From assembly GCF_010686725.1 (NCBI RefSeq), contig NZ_JAAGWZ010000002.1, positions 248,001 through 312,000 of the forward strand: DNA of 64,000 nucleotides, in the 5' to 3' direction. The position numbers and the translations under genes were made by a program. The stretch is from Galbitalea soli (lineage in GTDB: Bacteria > Actinomycetota > Actinomycetes > Actinomycetales > Microbacteriaceae). Within the stretch, counting starts at the first letter, position 1. Each line of letters opens with the position of its first letter. The notes under the pieces were generated by a model that saw only the letters and a program-made list of their open reading frames with translations, did not search any database and was not told the DNA's origin. Positions 1 to 14,197 of the stretch are shown here, piece by piece.

Positions 1-26
1 AGGGCGGCGAAGGATGTTTCGGTCAT
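1..26 (-). CDS. N-terminus of a truncated leftward gene
   Basis: An ATG on the minus strand opens a frame of eight codons (M-T-E-T-S-F-A-A) that runs off the window. A GAAAGG sequence 8 nt upstream (minus strand) is a credible ribosome binding site. Nothing can be said about function from so few residues. Confidence 0.35.
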
Positions 27-317
27 GGTGGTGCCTTTCGGGCAGAGTGACGGGCGTGGTGCCGCGCATACCGTCGGAATGTTCCGGGCGGGGCTGATGC
101 GGGGCGGTCATGAGTCGACCGCAGCAGTGCAGCGCGCGTTCGCCGGAGAAGTATCTACGAGCCCCCGAGAAATGAATCGGGAGCGAGAAGAGGAAGCGTT
201 CAACGACGCAGGGAACCCAGTGTTCGGGCTCACAAGTACCGTCAGCCTAGCAGAGGCGCGCGATCAGTCCCCTCTGGCGACTGGTTCGCCCACCCGCGCG
301 CCCTCGCAGACGGCCGT
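27..317. other. gene-free stretch upstream of the truncated gene
   Basis: About 290 bases lie between the truncated leftward gene and the stop of the DUF1684 gene. The only open frame is a rightward one with no ribosome binding site and low-complexity Arg/Gly composition, which I take as chance. I see no tRNA, clear terminator or repeat here; it presumably holds the promoter of the truncated gene. Confidence 0.4.
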
Positions 318-947
318 CTAGTGCCCTCCGGCGACCCCGTAGCGCTCCCCGACGGGGATCGGCACCGCCGTCGTGTTGCCGGGCTGCGCGAGCGGGCACG
401 CCCACGCGGGGTCGTAGGCGCACGAGGGGTTGTAGGCGAAATTGAAGTCCAGGATGACGCTGCCGGGGCTGCGTCCCGGGCCGAGATCCGCACCCTTGAT
501 CGTGTCGATCAGGTAGCGCCCGCCCCCGTAGGTGCCGCCCGGCCGGCCGGCGAGCCCGTCCTTCACGGGGATGAACACGCCACCGCCGTACGACGCGAGC
601 CGCCACACGTCGAGCGGTCCGACCCCCGGCACCCGGGCGATGCCCAGCAGCTCGAACGGCACGATTCCATCGGTGCCGGTCTCCACCTCCATGCGGCGGG
701 GCTCGGCGGGCTCGACCATCACCTCGAAGCGCCACGCCGGGTCGTAGGGCTCCACGGGAAGCCCGGTGAATCCCGCGCGATCCGCCGGTAGCAGGGGAGT
801 GGAGGGGTGCGTGGCGAGCAGCGCGTCGCGCTCGCGTCGCCACCGCTCGTGGGCGAGGGCGGGGTCGTCGCTCGCGCGGACCGCCGCGTACAGGGCGAAG
901 ACCCGGCGCCGCCAGTCGGCGACGTCGAGCGCGGCGAGGGTGGTCAC
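318..947 (-). CDS. DUF1684 family protein
   Basis: A 209-residue cytosolic protein of the DUF1684 family, whose function is unknown. The family signatures are clear: GGGRYLIDTIKGAD (residues 141-154) and DFNFAYNPSCAY (167-178), followed by a Cys-Pro-Leu motif. The N-terminal WRRRVFALYAAVR stretch is also typical of actinobacterial members. The GTG at 947 is chosen because the frame has no other plausible start downstream of the neighbouring gene, although its ribosome binding site is poor. It lies 56 nt downstream of the SRPBCC-like gene on the same strand and may be co-transcribed with it. Confidence 0.8.
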   Translation of the reverse strand: MTTLAALDVADWRRRVFALYAAVRASDDPALAHERWRRERDALLATHPSTPLLPADRAGFTGLPVEPYDPAWRFEVMVEPAEPRRMEVETGTDGIVPFELLGIARVPGVGPLDVWRLASYGGGVFIPVKDGLAGRPGGTYGGGRYLIDTIKGADLGPGRSPGSVILDFNFAYNPSCAYDPAWACPLAQPGNTTAVPIPVGERYGVAGGH

Positions 948-1003
948 GAGGCGGGGGCGGAGGTCATCCGGACCATCGCGGCGGGAGCGGTCATGCCTCG
1001 AGG

Positions 1004-1495
1004 CTACGCGCCGTCGGCCAGGCGTGCCCGGTGCCAGCCCGGCGCCAGTCGACGCATGCGCGCCGCGCGGTACTGCCAGAACAGCCAGTACAGCGGCCAC
1101 GCGAGCGGCGTCAGCGGGCCCACCTCGAAGCGCAGGCGATCGCGGTAGAGGGTTCCGCCGCCCTCGCCCGGGGCGACCGTGAGGTCGTGCTGCCAGCGGG
1201 TGACGAGAGACAGCGGCCCGTTGAGGCCCCGCCCCGTGTCGCGCATCCCGCGAACGCCCCAGCGCCACTCGGGGTAGCTCACATCGATTGTCTGCTCCCC
1301 GATCGCGACCAGCCCGAGCGCCCGCACGGTGACGGGGTGCGGACCGACCGGCCACTGCGCGGGGAAGCCCTGGGGCTCGATCGCCTCGAACTGCAGGAGC
1401 GGGAAGCTCACGCGGTTGAGAACGCGGGGGCTCCGGATCGCCCACCAGGCGTCATCCGGTTCGCAGTCGAGCGCGAGTCTGAGCTTGATCTCCAT
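1004..1495 (-). CDS. SRPBCC-like protein
   Basis: A 163-residue protein with the look of the START/SRPBCC hydrophobic-ligand fold: an N-terminal strand (MEIKLRLALDCEPDDAWWAI), a central run of alternating strands, and a Trp/Tyr-rich C-terminal helix (LYWLFWQYRAARMRRL). No catalytic motif is visible, so ligand and role are unknown. It is divergent from the comB-like gene (65 nt between starts) and is followed on its own strand by the DUF1684 gene. The fold call is by pattern only. Confidence 0.6.
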   Translation of the reverse strand: MEIKLRLALDCEPDDAWWAIRSPRVLNRVSFPLLQFEAIEPQGFPAQWPVGPHPVTVRALGLVAIGEQTIDVSYPEWRWGVRGMRDTGRGLNGPLSLVTRWQHDLTVAPGEGGGTLYRDRLRFEVGPLTPLAWPLYWLFWQYRAARMRRLAPGWHRARLADGA

Positions 1496-1548
1496 CTGCC
1501 CAAGTGTGCTCCGATCGGCGGCCGATGTGATCCCCTGTGGAGAAAATG

Positions 1549-1554
1549 TAGCCT
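1549..1554 (+). promoter_or_regulatory. -10 element (TAGCCT) of a probably leaderless comB-like mRNA
   Basis: TAGCCT fits the actinobacterial TANNNT -10 and lies exactly 6 nt before the GTG at 1561. Transcription would start at or next to the start codon, and there is no Shine-Dalgarno at normal distance. No clear -35 is seen. Confidence 0.45.
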
Positions 1555-1560
1555 TGCACG

Positions 1561-2265
1561 GTGCACGATGCTCACCGCCAGACTCAGTACCAGGTCCGCT
1601 TCGACTGGGGAACCGAGGGGGTGGCGACCGTCGGCGACGACGCCGACGTCATCGTGATCGTCGACGTGCTCAGCTGGGGGACCACGGTCGAGCTGCTCGT
1701 CTCGGCCGGCGTCGACGTCGCGAGCGGCACCGTGGCCGGGGGTGCCGGCGAGCTGTTCCCCGACTCCCCGTCGGCGGTGACCCCGGAGGCGATCGCGGGG
1801 CGCCGCGCGGTCGTGGTGCCCGAGCCGGGCGGCGCGGGGATCTGCGCGGGGGTGGCCGGTCATCCGGCGCTCGTCGTCATCGGGGGGTTCCGCAATCGCA
1901 GCGCGGTGGCGCAGTGGGCGCTCGAGCAGCAGGGCCGCAAGAGCAAGCGGTTCACGATCGCGGTGATCGCCGCGGGGGAGCGCCGGGAGGACGGTTCGCT
2001 GCGGATGACCGTCGAAGACCTGCTCGGCGCGGGCGCCGTGATCGACGCGCTCGCGACCCTCGGCATCGACTACTGCTCGCCGGAGGCGGCCGCGGCCGTC
2101 GCCGCCTACACCGGCCTGCGTAACGCCACCGCCCACCTCCTCAATGCCTCGGCGAGCGGCCGACAGCTCGCGGAGGAGGGCCGTCGCGCCGACGTGAAGC
2201 TCGCGACCGCGACCGACGTCTCGACGACCGTGCCGGTGCTGAGGGAATTCCACTTCACCGCCTGA
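1561..2265 (+). CDS. comB: 2-phosphosulfolactate phosphatase family protein (ComB-like)
   Basis: A 234-residue protein of the ComB family. In methanogens ComB removes phosphate from 2-phosphosulfolactate on the way to coenzyme M. Actinobacteria are not known for coenzyme M synthesis, so the real substrate here is uncertain. Family features include the VIVDVLSWGTTVELLVSAG segment near residue 30, a Gly-rich GGFRNRSAVAQWAL segment in the middle, and an acidic LGIDYCSPEAAAA region. Translation begins at GTG, apparently on a leaderless message. Confidence 0.7.
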   Translation: MHDAHRQTQYQVRFDWGTEGVATVGDDADVIVIVDVLSWGTTVELLVSAGVDVASGTVAGGAGELFPDSPSAVTPEAIAGRRAVVVPEPGGAGICAGVAGHPALVVIGGFRNRSAVAQWALEQQGRKSKRFTIAVIAAGERREDGSLRMTVEDLLGAGAVIDALATLGIDYCSPEAAAAVAAYTGLRNATAHLLNASASGRQLAEEGRRADVKLATATDVSTTVPVLREFHFTA

Positions 2266-2403
2266 CGTTGGCCTCCGTGCGGACGACGCGTCCGCGACAT
2301 CGGGCCGCGGCCCGCACCACCGGGGTCTCCGCTCCGAACACCCGGTGCACCGCGCCCGCCTCACCGGGCGCACTCCGCCCGCGACACCGTTTGGGAGAAC
2401 AAC

Positions 2404-2706
2404 GTGAAGGCAGTTCTGGGTGACACCGTCATCGCCGAGGCATCGAAGGATGACCTGATCTCGATCGAGGGCAACTGGTACTTTCCGCCGTCGAGCGTGA
2501 AGGCCGGATTCCTCTCCGCCAGCCCCACCCCCTACACCTGCCCGTGGAAGGGCGAGTGCCAGTACTTCTCGGTGAGCGACGGCGACACCGTGCTACAGGA
2601 CCGCGCGTGGAGCTACCCCACCCCGTACCCGAGCGGCATCGCCCGCGTGGGCAAGGACTTCAGCGACTACGTGGCGTTCTGGAAGGACGTCAAGGTCGTC
2701 GACTAG
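2404..2706 (+). CDS. DUF427 domain-containing protein
   Basis: A 100-residue single-domain DUF427 protein of unknown function. The family pattern is visible throughout: an N-terminal VLGDTVIAEA strand, GNWYFPPSSV, the TPYTCPWKGECQYFSV core with two Cys, and the terminal YPSGIARVGKDFSDYVAFWKD. It starts at GTG with a GGGAG ribosome binding site about 7 nt upstream. It converges on the SprT-like gene, the two stop regions overlapping by 4 nt. Confidence 0.85.
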   Translation: MKAVLGDTVIAEASKDDLISIEGNWYFPPSSVKAGFLSASPTPYTCPWKGECQYFSVSDGDTVLQDRAWSYPTPYPSGIARVGKDFSDYVAFWKDVKVVD

Positions 2707-3191
2707 GACGCCCGGGCCGCGCGACGCACGGCGGGGTCGACCGTGCGGTGCGTCCAGTCGATGAGGTGCGCGGGATCGAAGCGACGCGAGCAGCGGGCAC
2801 AGGCCAACGCTCGCGTCGGCTTCCGGTACCGGTAGAAGCGGTGGCCCGAGGGGCACACGCCCACCCACGGCGCGAGTTCATCGACCGGATCGCCGTCGTG
2901 CAGGCGGGCGCCGACGTACCCGATCTCGGCCCCGATGCGCTTCCATTTCGCTCCGTGGCCCGTGCGCGGGCCGGCGATCGCGTGAGCGACCTCGTGCAGC
3001 AGGATCTGGTGGATCTCGTCGTCGTCGTACTTGGCGGCCAGGTAGCGCGAGACCGAGATGCGATGGCGCGAGTAGTCGCACAACCCGGCGCGCGCCTTCG
3101 CGTTGTCGAAGCCGAAGGTCCACACGGCCGGGTCGAGATACAGCGCGATGAGGGCATCCGCCCACGTGCGCACCCGGTTCAGATCGGCCAT
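2703..3191 (-). CDS. SprT-like zinc metalloprotease
   Basis: A 162-residue SprT/Spartan-type protein. The metalloprotease motif HEVAH is at residues 66-70, with a further candidate zinc ligand at His79, and a C-terminal zinc ribbon is suggested by Cys113, Cys131 and Cys134. Spartan in eukaryotes degrades DNA-protein crosslinks; bacterial members are poorly characterised, so substrate is unknown. No signal peptide is present, so it acts in the cytosol. The start ATG has no Shine-Dalgarno but a TAGCCT -10 box sits 6 nt upstream. Confidence 0.8.
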   Translation of the reverse strand: MADLNRVRTWADALIALYLDPAVWTFGFDNAKARAGLCDYSRHRISVSRYLAAKYDDDEIHQILLHEVAHAIAGPRTGHGAKWKRIGAEIGYVGARLHDGDPVDELAPWVGVCPSGHRFYRYRKPTRALACARCSRRFDPAHLIDWTHRTVDPAVRRAARAS

Positions 3192-3197
3192 GGATCG

Positions 3198-3203
3198 AGG
3201 CTA
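3198..3203 (-). promoter_or_regulatory. -10 element (TAGCCT) of a probably leaderless SprT-like mRNA
   Basis: On the minus strand TAGCCT is followed by 6 nt and then the ATG at 3191, the same sequence and geometry as in front of the comB-like gene. This implies transcription from or beside the start codon. Confidence 0.45.
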
Positions 3204-3234
3204 ATCGCTGCCCGCTCGGAGAGTCCGGAGCGGC

Positions 3235-3834
3235 TCAGTCCATGTCGAGTTCGGCGGGCCTGCCCGCGGCCGCCTCGCTCTCCGCGGCGGCTCGGATCGA
3301 CTCCGCCGTGGGCACCTCATCCGAGCCGTCGCGCATCGACTCGACGATCGCGATGGCGATCATGGAACTGTCGATCTGGTCGGCGGACGCCTTGATGCGG
3401 ACGCGGATCGTCAGGGCGTCGCGGAAATCGCGGAGTGCGGCATCCAACTCGCCCAGATCGAAGTGGACCTTGCCGCGGTGCTGCAGCGCGAAGGCCTCGG
3501 CGTTCGCCCAATTGTGAGTGTGCGCTTCGTGCACGCAGTCGCTCAACTCGGCGAGCGCGGCGTCGAGTCTGCCCTGGAACTGCTGCACCTGAGCGCGTCG
3601 CACCCGCGCGAGGGCGAGCCGCTCGCGGTCGCCGCCGAACCGGGCCTGGCGCACCGCCTCATTGGCCACGTCCCAGGCCTCGTCGAGGCGGCCCGAGAGT
3701 CGCAGCAGACCGACCTTCTCGTTGAGCGCCGTCGAACTGCGCTGCACCCCGAGCTCGTCGAGGCGCTGATTCAGCGCGTCCTCGTCGACGATCTCGCGCA
3801 GCGTGACCGGGTCGTACCCGACGATGATTCCCAC
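3235..3834 (-). CDS. tetratricopeptide-repeat protein
   Basis: A 199-residue helical protein made of several TPR-like helix pairs: paired A-helix/turn motifs such as LRLSGRLDEAWDVANEAV, RRAQVQQFQGRLDAALAEL and HRGKVHFDLGELDAALRDF occupy roughly residues 40-145. TPRs bind partner proteins; the partner is unknown. It starts at GTG, with an AAGGA about 10 nt upstream. It is 43 nt upstream of the SprT-like gene on the same strand, but that gene seems to have its own promoter. Confidence 0.7.
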   Translation of the reverse strand: MGIIVGYDPVTLREIVDEDALNQRLDELGVQRSSTALNEKVGLLRLSGRLDEAWDVANEAVRQARFGGDRERLALARVRRAQVQQFQGRLDAALAELSDCVHEAHTHNWANAEAFALQHRGKVHFDLGELDAALRDFRDALTIRVRIKASADQIDSSMIAIAIVESMRDGSDEVPTAESIRAAAESEAAAGRPAELDMD

Positions 3835-3932
3835 GGGGCCCCCATCCTTGCTCCTCCTCCATCTTTCATCACTTCGACGGATGCCGCGACCACCCCCGCG
3901 CGCGGCGACGCCGTGTCTGCGCCGCAGCGCCG

Positions 3933-4796
3933 TCAGTCGCGGCCGGGTCGCACCTGGAAGATGCTGCGCGCGGGCGGCGGGGACGGCGTCGCGTTCTGAT
4001 CGCTCACGATGCCCGCCCCGGCGATCCAGTCGCGAAGTTCCTGTCCGTGCACGACCTTCGCGGGGTGGGGGCCGCCCGCGAGCAGTCGCGGCATCCAGTC
4101 GAGCGGAAGAGCGCGGCCCGCGCCGGCGAGCACGATGTTGCCGAACCGCCGACCCTTGAGGATCTGCGTCTCGGCGAGCGCGGCGACATCCTCCACCGCG
4201 GCGAGGAGGGTGGCGGCCTGACCGCGGGCGAAGTGCAGCCCGGGCCCGTCGGCGACGTTCACCACGATGACCCCGTCGGGGGCGAGCAGTTCGACCGCCT
4301 CGCGATAGAACTCCAGGCTCGTGACGTGCGCCGGCGTGCGCGCCCCGCTGAAGACGTCGACCACGAGGAGGTCGACCGAGCCGCGCAGCCCGGCCGGCAG
4401 CTTCGACAGCATGGCTCGCGCGTCTCCGTACCGCATCCGGATGGAGGCGCCGCGGGGGAGCGGGAGCTCGGCGCGGACGAAGTCGATGAGGTCGCTCTCC
4501 AGCTCGATGACCTGCTGACGCGACCCGGGCCGCGTCGCCTCGATGTAGCGGGGCAGCGTGAGGGCGCCGGCGCCGAGGTGCACGGCGGTGAGCGGTTCGC
4601 CGGGCATCCCCAGCTGGTCGATGACGTGGCCGATGCGCTGGATGTATTCGAAGAACAGCTGGGTCGGATCGTCCAGGTTGACGTGCGATTGCGGGGTGCC
4701 GTCGACGACCAGGGTGAAGGCGCCCGGCACCCAGCGATCGGGCTCGATGACGGCCGTGAATCCGCTGTTCTTGAGGGTGATGGAGGGGGCGTTCAC
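3933..4796 (-). CDS. spermidine synthase-like SAM-dependent protein
   Basis: A 287-residue protein with the Rossmann fold of the spermidine synthase/methyltransferase superfamily: a glycine-rich cofactor loop (VHLGAGALTLPRY), an acidic residue at the end of the next strand (VIELE), and a DLLVVDVFSGARTP segment. In true spermidine synthases the last region carries the aminopropyl-transfer Asp (DSxDP type). Here that pattern is replaced, so polyamine synthesis is doubtful and a methyltransferase-like or unknown role is more likely. The GTG at 4796 is preferred (AGGG 10 nt upstream) over an in-frame GTG at 4814. Confidence 0.65.
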   Translation of the reverse strand: MNAPSITLKNSGFTAVIEPDRWVPGAFTLVVDGTPQSHVNLDDPTQLFFEYIQRIGHVIDQLGMPGEPLTAVHLGAGALTLPRYIEATRPGSRQQVIELESDLIDFVRAELPLPRGASIRMRYGDARAMLSKLPAGLRGSVDLLVVDVFSGARTPAHVTSLEFYREAVELLAPDGVIVVNVADGPGLHFARGQAATLLAAVEDVAALAETQILKGRRFGNIVLAGAGRALPLDWMPRLLAGGPHPAKVVHGQELRDWIAGAGIVSDQNATPSPPPARSIFQVRPGRD

Positions 4797-4892
4797 CCCA
4801 CGATCATCCCTCACAGCGCGGTGATCAGGATGCCCGTACCGTGACGAGGCGCGCGGTTATAGCCCAATTCGAGAAAACGGTCAAGGAATAAC

Positions 4893-4922
4893 TTGCAGTG
4901 TCGCGAAGTTCAGGCCTATGAT
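4893..4922 (+). promoter_or_regulatory. rpoB promoter
   Basis: TTGCAG (4893-4898) and TATGAT (4917-4922) are separated by 18 nt, a good match to a housekeeping sigma promoter. Transcription would start near 4929, giving a leader of about 147 nt before the rpoB start. A single -35/-10 pair is supported by sequence only. Confidence 0.6.
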
Positions 4923-5075
4923 TGTTCTTTGCGCTCCCAGAAAACCTCACCCGTCATATTGTGGACGGCTGGCGCGCCCCGAGTATAGCGGCGGGGCATA
5001 TCTCTTCAGAGATTCTGGTGGGTGAATCTCACTACCGACAGTTATGGCCCGACGGGGCCCACGGAGGTTATTTCC

Positions 5076-8600
<3,525 letters not shown>

Positions 8601-8647
8601 TCCCGGTTCAGAACAGACTTTTCGTTTTCCAAGGAGAGAAGAAAACA

Positions 8648-12529
<3,882 letters not shown>

Positions 12530-12545
12530 GCTCACCCGCTCCACG

Positions 12546-12577
12546 AAAGCCCCCGCACCTCACGGTGCGGGGGCTTT
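12546..12577 (+). terminator. rpoC terminator
   Basis: A perfect 14-bp stem (AAAGCCCCCGCACC with its complement GGTGCGGGGGCTTT) closes on a 4-nt loop 16 nt after the rpoC stop. The stem ends in TTT followed by CTG, a typical high-GC intrinsic terminator. Confidence 0.85.
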
Positions 12578-12600
12578 CTGCGCGTGGCGACCCCTCGTCC

Positions 12601-12627
12601 GCGAGTTGGCACTTTCTGTGCAACTTG
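12601..12627 (+). repeat. short palindromic repeat, copy 1
   Basis: GAGTTGGCACTTTCTGTGCAAC is an imperfect palindrome: GTTGGCAC pairs with GTGCAAC around a short T-rich centre. It matches copy 4 at nearly every position. Confidence 0.6.
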
Positions 12628-12670
12628 TGGCGCTCGGGCGTCATTTTCGCCGACTCATGCGCCGCCTCCC

Positions 12671-12697
12671 ACCGAGTTGCACAATTTTGTCGAGCAA
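12671..12697 (-). repeat. short palindromic repeat, copy 2 (inverted, degenerate)
   Basis: CGAGTTGCACAATTTTGTCGAGC matches the reverse orientation of the family (CGAGTTGCACAAAAAGTGCC in the copy 4 complement) in its first half, then diverges. Confidence 0.4.
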
Positions 12698-12817
12698 GAC
12701 GAGGGTGCTGGCGAACGGGGCGGCTCTGACGCCCCGCGAGCGCAGCGGGCTGGGGTGCGCCCGCCCCACGCGAGCATCACGCCGCAGCGGGAAGGCGGTC
12801 GGGGCGTCGTCGCCCCG

Positions 12818-12842
12818 CCAGTTGGCACTTCTTGGGCAAGGT
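12818..12842 (+). repeat. short palindromic repeat, copy 3 (degenerate)
   Basis: AGTTGGCACTTCTTGGGCAAG shares the AGTTGGCACTT half with copies 1 and 4, but the second half is altered (GGGCAAG in place of GTGCAAC). Confidence 0.45.
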
Positions 12843-12888
12843 GCTGGGGGCGAGGGCGCGAGTTGTCGATTGCGAGCTCGAGCCACAC

Positions 12889-12915
12889 GAAGTTGGCACT
12901 TTTTGTGCAACTCGG
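12889..12915 (+). repeat. short palindromic repeat, copy 4
   Basis: AAGTTGGCACTTTTTGTGCA followed by ACTCG is the most regular copy: the arms AGTTGGCAC and GTGCAACT pair apart from one extra base, around TTTTT. It ends 22 nt downstream of the fliW stop. Confidence 0.6.
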
Positions 12916-12936
12916 GGGAGTGGGGCGGCCCGCCGC

Positions 12937-13314
12937 TCAGACGGGGAGCAGCTCCGCGCGCAGCGGCCAGCGGTCGTCGTCGAGGATGACCTGCGCGGCG
13001 GCGCCGGTCTCCCGGTTGACGAGCATCGGGGCCATGAGGTTCACGATCGGCGCGCCATCGGAGAGGGTCGTGACGACGAGGACGTCGGTGTGCTCCTGGT
13101 CGGCCGCGCCGACCGAGGAGAAGGCGTCACTGCCGAAGTGCGGCTCGTACCACGGCAGGTAGACGGGCGCGTCGACCACGAACAGTCGGATCTCGGGGTG
13201 CTCCGAGGAGCTGAGCGTGTGCAGGCCCGGTGCGCCCTCCACGTCATCCAGCGTGAAGTCGACGAGCGGGGCGAGTCCGGGAGGGGACTCGACGAAGACG
13301 ACCGCGGTGCTCAC
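12937..13314 (-). CDS. fliW: flagellar assembly factor FliW
   Basis: FliW (125 residues) is the protein antagonist of CsrA: it binds CsrA and releases repression of flagellin translation, and is itself titrated by unexported flagellin. Family features are FVESPPGLAPLVDFTL at the N-terminus, LFVVDAPVYLPWYEP, the VVTTLSDGAPIVNLMAPMLVN core and the terminal QVILDDDRWPLRAEL. It is the last gene of the leftward flgN-flgK-flgL-fliW unit; its GTG overlaps the flgL stop by 4 nt, so translational coupling is likely. csrA lies at the far end of the flagellar locus. Confidence 0.92.
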   Translation of the reverse strand: MSTAVVFVESPPGLAPLVDFTLDDVEGAPGLHTLSSSEHPEIRLFVVDAPVYLPWYEPHFGSDAFSSVGAADQEHTDVLVVTTLSDGAPIVNLMAPMLVNRETGAAAQVILDDDRWPLRAELLPV

Positions 13315-14195
13315 TGGAGGAACGACATCAGGCTGGGCTGCAGCGCACGGGCGGTGACAGCGAGGGCGGACTGGTAGTTGGTCTCTTGCGTCTTGAGGTC
13401 GATGACGACTTTGCTCAGGTCGACGTCTTCGACGCTCGAGCGCGTGCTCTCGAGTGAATCGGATTCCGACACGAGGTTCGCCTTTGCTGTCGTGAGTTGG
13501 TTGTACTTCGCCCCCACGATGGATCGCTGGTTGGTGACCGCATCGAGTCGGCTGGCGATGGCGTCGAGCTGGCTGCTCACGTCGGTCCCCGACCGGAGGT
13601 TACTGGAAATGGTATCGAGTAGAGCGAACGCCGAGGTGGATCCGGTTCCGAAGACCGCCGAGCCGTCGGCATCCACGGTGACCGTGGTGGTGGCGCTGAT
13701 GCGGCGCTGCACGCCCTGGGCGGATGACCCGGTGAAGCTGTAGTCCGGATTGAAGGCGACCCCCGCATCCGAGTTGCCCGCGTACACGGTGCGTCCCAGG
13801 TAGGTGGTGTTGGCCTCGCCCATGAGCTCCTGCTTGATGCTGTCGATCTCGGTCGCGATGGCGTCGCGGGCCGACTGGTCCATCGCGCCGCTGTTCGACC
13901 CCTGCACGGTGAGCGACTGCACGCGCCGCAGCAGCCCCGAGACGGAGCCGAGCGAGTTGTCGAGGGTGGCGAGCCAGGCGCTGCCGTCGTTGACGTTCGC
14001 GGTGTACTGGTCGTTCGCGCGCTGCTGCGCCCGCACGGCGAGCGACGCGGCCATCGCTGCGGGGTCGTCGGAGGGCTTGCTGATGGTCTTCTGGCTCGTA
14101 CCCTGCTGCTGGATGCGGTTCAGGTCGAGGAGCCCGAGCTGGAGGTTCCTCTGTGAGGACCCCATCATCATCTGGCTGGTCAGGCGGCTGAGCAT
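13311..14195 (-). CDS. flgL: flagellar hook-associated protein 3 (FlgL)
   Basis: FlgL (294 residues) forms the second hook-filament junction zone. It has the flagellin-like helical ends: N-terminal LTSQMMMGSSQRNLQLGLLDLNRIQQQ with the SKPSDDPAAMAASL motif (residues about 41-54), and a C-terminal helix (LKTQETNYQSALAVTARALQPSLMSFLQ). It is exported through the flagellar type III apparatus and so lacks a signal peptide. It sits 2 nt after flgK and overlaps fliW. Confidence 0.93.
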   Translation of the reverse strand: MLSRLTSQMMMGSSQRNLQLGLLDLNRIQQQGTSQKTISKPSDDPAAMAASLAVRAQQRANDQYTANVNDGSAWLATLDNSLGSVSGLLRRVQSLTVQGSNSGAMDQSARDAIATEIDSIKQELMGEANTTYLGRTVYAGNSDAGVAFNPDYSFTGSSAQGVQRRISATTTVTVDADGSAVFGTGSTSAFALLDTISSNLRSGTDVSSQLDAIASRLDAVTNQRSIVGAKYNQLTTAKANLVSESDSLESTRSSVEDVDLSKVVIDLKTQETNYQSALAVTARALQPSLMSFLQ

Positions 14196-14197
14196 GC

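Larger units (their letters stand above)
12578..12936. other. gene-free repeat-rich stretch between rpoC and fliW
   Basis: About 360 bases without a convincing gene separate the convergent rpoC and fliW genes. The stretch holds four related short palindromic elements (listed separately) and a GGGGCG-TCGT-CGCCCC hairpin at 12801-12816. Open frames here have no ribosome binding sites and cross the repeats, so I treat them as chance. It marks the left edge of the motility island. Confidence 0.6.

Noticed and set aside
25-321. Rightward 98-codon frame at the left edge
   Set aside because: No ribosome binding site, low-complexity composition, and it overlaps the likely start and promoter of a leftward gene.
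5022-5075. GTG start for rpoB at 5022
   Set aside because: The TTG at 5076 has a near-perfect CGGAGG at 8 nt and matches the usual RpoB N-terminus in this group; the extra 18 residues do not.
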